Translations under genes and position numbers: made by a program
The notes under the pieces: generated by a model
Told to the model about the DNA's origin: nothing
Seen by the model: the letters and a program-made list of their open reading frames with translations, nothing else
Databases searched by the model: none
Part shown: in pieces, positions 4,937-5,364 of the stretch
Position numbering within the stretch: position 1 is the first letter of the stretch
How the letters are laid out: the number at the start of each line of letters is the position of its first letter
Assembly: GCA_003228965.1 (NCBI GenBank)
Contig: QIGP01000146.1
Location: 1 to 5,364, forward strand
Length of the DNA stretch: 5,364 bases
Reading direction: 5' to 3'
Origin: Gammaproteobacteria bacterium
Lineage (GTDB): Bacteria; Pseudomonadota; Gammaproteobacteria; Steroidobacterales; SZUA-146

Positions 4937-5060
4937 CTTAGCAGTTTCTAAACAGGTGGCGAGGCAAGTATGGCGGCATGGCCGTATCGAGTATGAAGGA
5001 AGAAGATGGGGTCAAGTCAACTCATTACCCCAGAATGAATAGCGGCAAACAATTCTTTGT

Positions 5061-5360
5061 TTACGCGTCCAGCGGTACATCAACAAATCCAGGTTGACTT
5101 TTTGGATCTCTACGATGATGTTGGACGCTAAGAATAACAATTGTTTTCCCAGTAATTCGAAAAAAGACTTTGCGAGGAAAACGATCTAATGCTCGCCAGC
5201 GCACATCCTTGTATTGCATTTGATAGAGTCTTGGGCTATTTGCGATACGCTCATAGCTATCATCCGGTTCAGATCACTGCTGTCCCGTTAACTTTCGATG
5301 AATTCGGTTAATAGCCTTGTTGACAAAGGCCGGATGGGTGCATAGTAGCCTGAGAGACAT
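5061..5360 (-). pseudogene. ParE/RelE-family toxin, interrupted by an in-frame stop
   Basis: The C-terminal half is a good ParE/RelE-type toxin match: ERIANSPRLYQMQYKDVRW, RALDRFPRKVFFRI, then TIVILSVQHHRRDP and a short tail, with the family's RFP strand, final beta strand and HxRRDP end. Relatives either poison gyrase (ParE) or cleave translated mRNA (RelE) and are held in check by an antitoxin usually coded just upstream. That position is off the window. This part is open from 5273 down to the TAA at 5061-5063. Directly upstream in the same frame is TGA (5274-5276), and before it 28 codons starting at an ATG at 5360 (MSLRLLCTHPAFVNKAIN...). Total length of 98 sense codons equals a normal toxin, but the 15 or so residues around the stop do not look like the usual helical hairpin, so small indels are likely too. 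An internal ATG at 5219 would give only 52 residues. Family is confident; loss of function is inferred. Confidence 0.75.
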
Positions 5361-5364
5361 GAAA

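Noticed and set aside
5007..5032. TGGGGT/ACCCCA stem-loop as a terminator between the convergent genes
   Set aside because: The stem is only 6 bp with a 14-base loop and no T-tract on either side.
4993..5097. 34-codon plus-strand ORF after the hypothetical gene
   Set aside because: It has no ribosome binding site, overlaps the toxin pseudogene's end and has unremarkable composition.
1..5364. CRISPR array, tRNA, rRNA or a multi-gene defence system
   Set aside because: No regularly spaced direct repeats, no tRNA-like cloverleaf and no recognisable nuclease, helicase or reverse transcriptase domains were seen.

Overview
The window looks like accessory or genome-plasticity DNA from a Pseudomonadota bacterium, most likely a gammaproteobacterium. 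That placement is inferred from the gene families present: a TIGR02999-type ECF sigma factor, a PEP-CTERM exosortase substrate, an IS6-family insertion sequence, bacterial group II introns and a ParE/RelE-type toxin relic. No rRNA, tRNA or CRISPR array is visible.

Layout. Positions 137-770 (minus strand) look like an ORF-less bacterial group II intron, with a GUGCG 5' end, a domain V/VI module at the 3' end and no room for a reverse transcriptase. Positions 816-977 hold a MITE-like, REP-like inverted repeat. A poorly supported 65-codon frame (1000-1197) follows. Then come two clear minus-strand genes: an ECF sigma factor (1227-1799) and a PEP-CTERM secreted protein (2289-2834), the latter with its own terminator. 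The 489-bp gap between them holds the terminator, a second small inverted repeat and a doubtful 27-codon ORF.

From about 3000 rightward the DNA is a nest of broken mobile elements. An IS6-family element (about 3151-3918) has a transposase frameshifted between its second Asp and its Glu. It abuts the 5' part of a second, different group II intron (3921-4207), whose EBS1 can be identified by an 8-nt match to the exon sequence just before its 5' end. Beyond that lie an unrecognised 210-residue protein gene on the plus strand (4304-4936) and, convergent with it, a ParE/RelE-family toxin pseudogene (5061-5360).

How it works together. Only the sigma factor, the PEP-CTERM protein and the 4304-4936 gene look intact. 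The sigma factor is an orphan here: no kinase or anti-sigma gene is beside it. Its closeness to an envelope-directed PEP-CTERM gene on the same strand is suggestive but does not show regulation. No complete new multi-gene system is visible. The most interesting content is the pair of unrelated, RT-less group II intron sequences within 3.5 kb, one of them cut off by an IS6 element.
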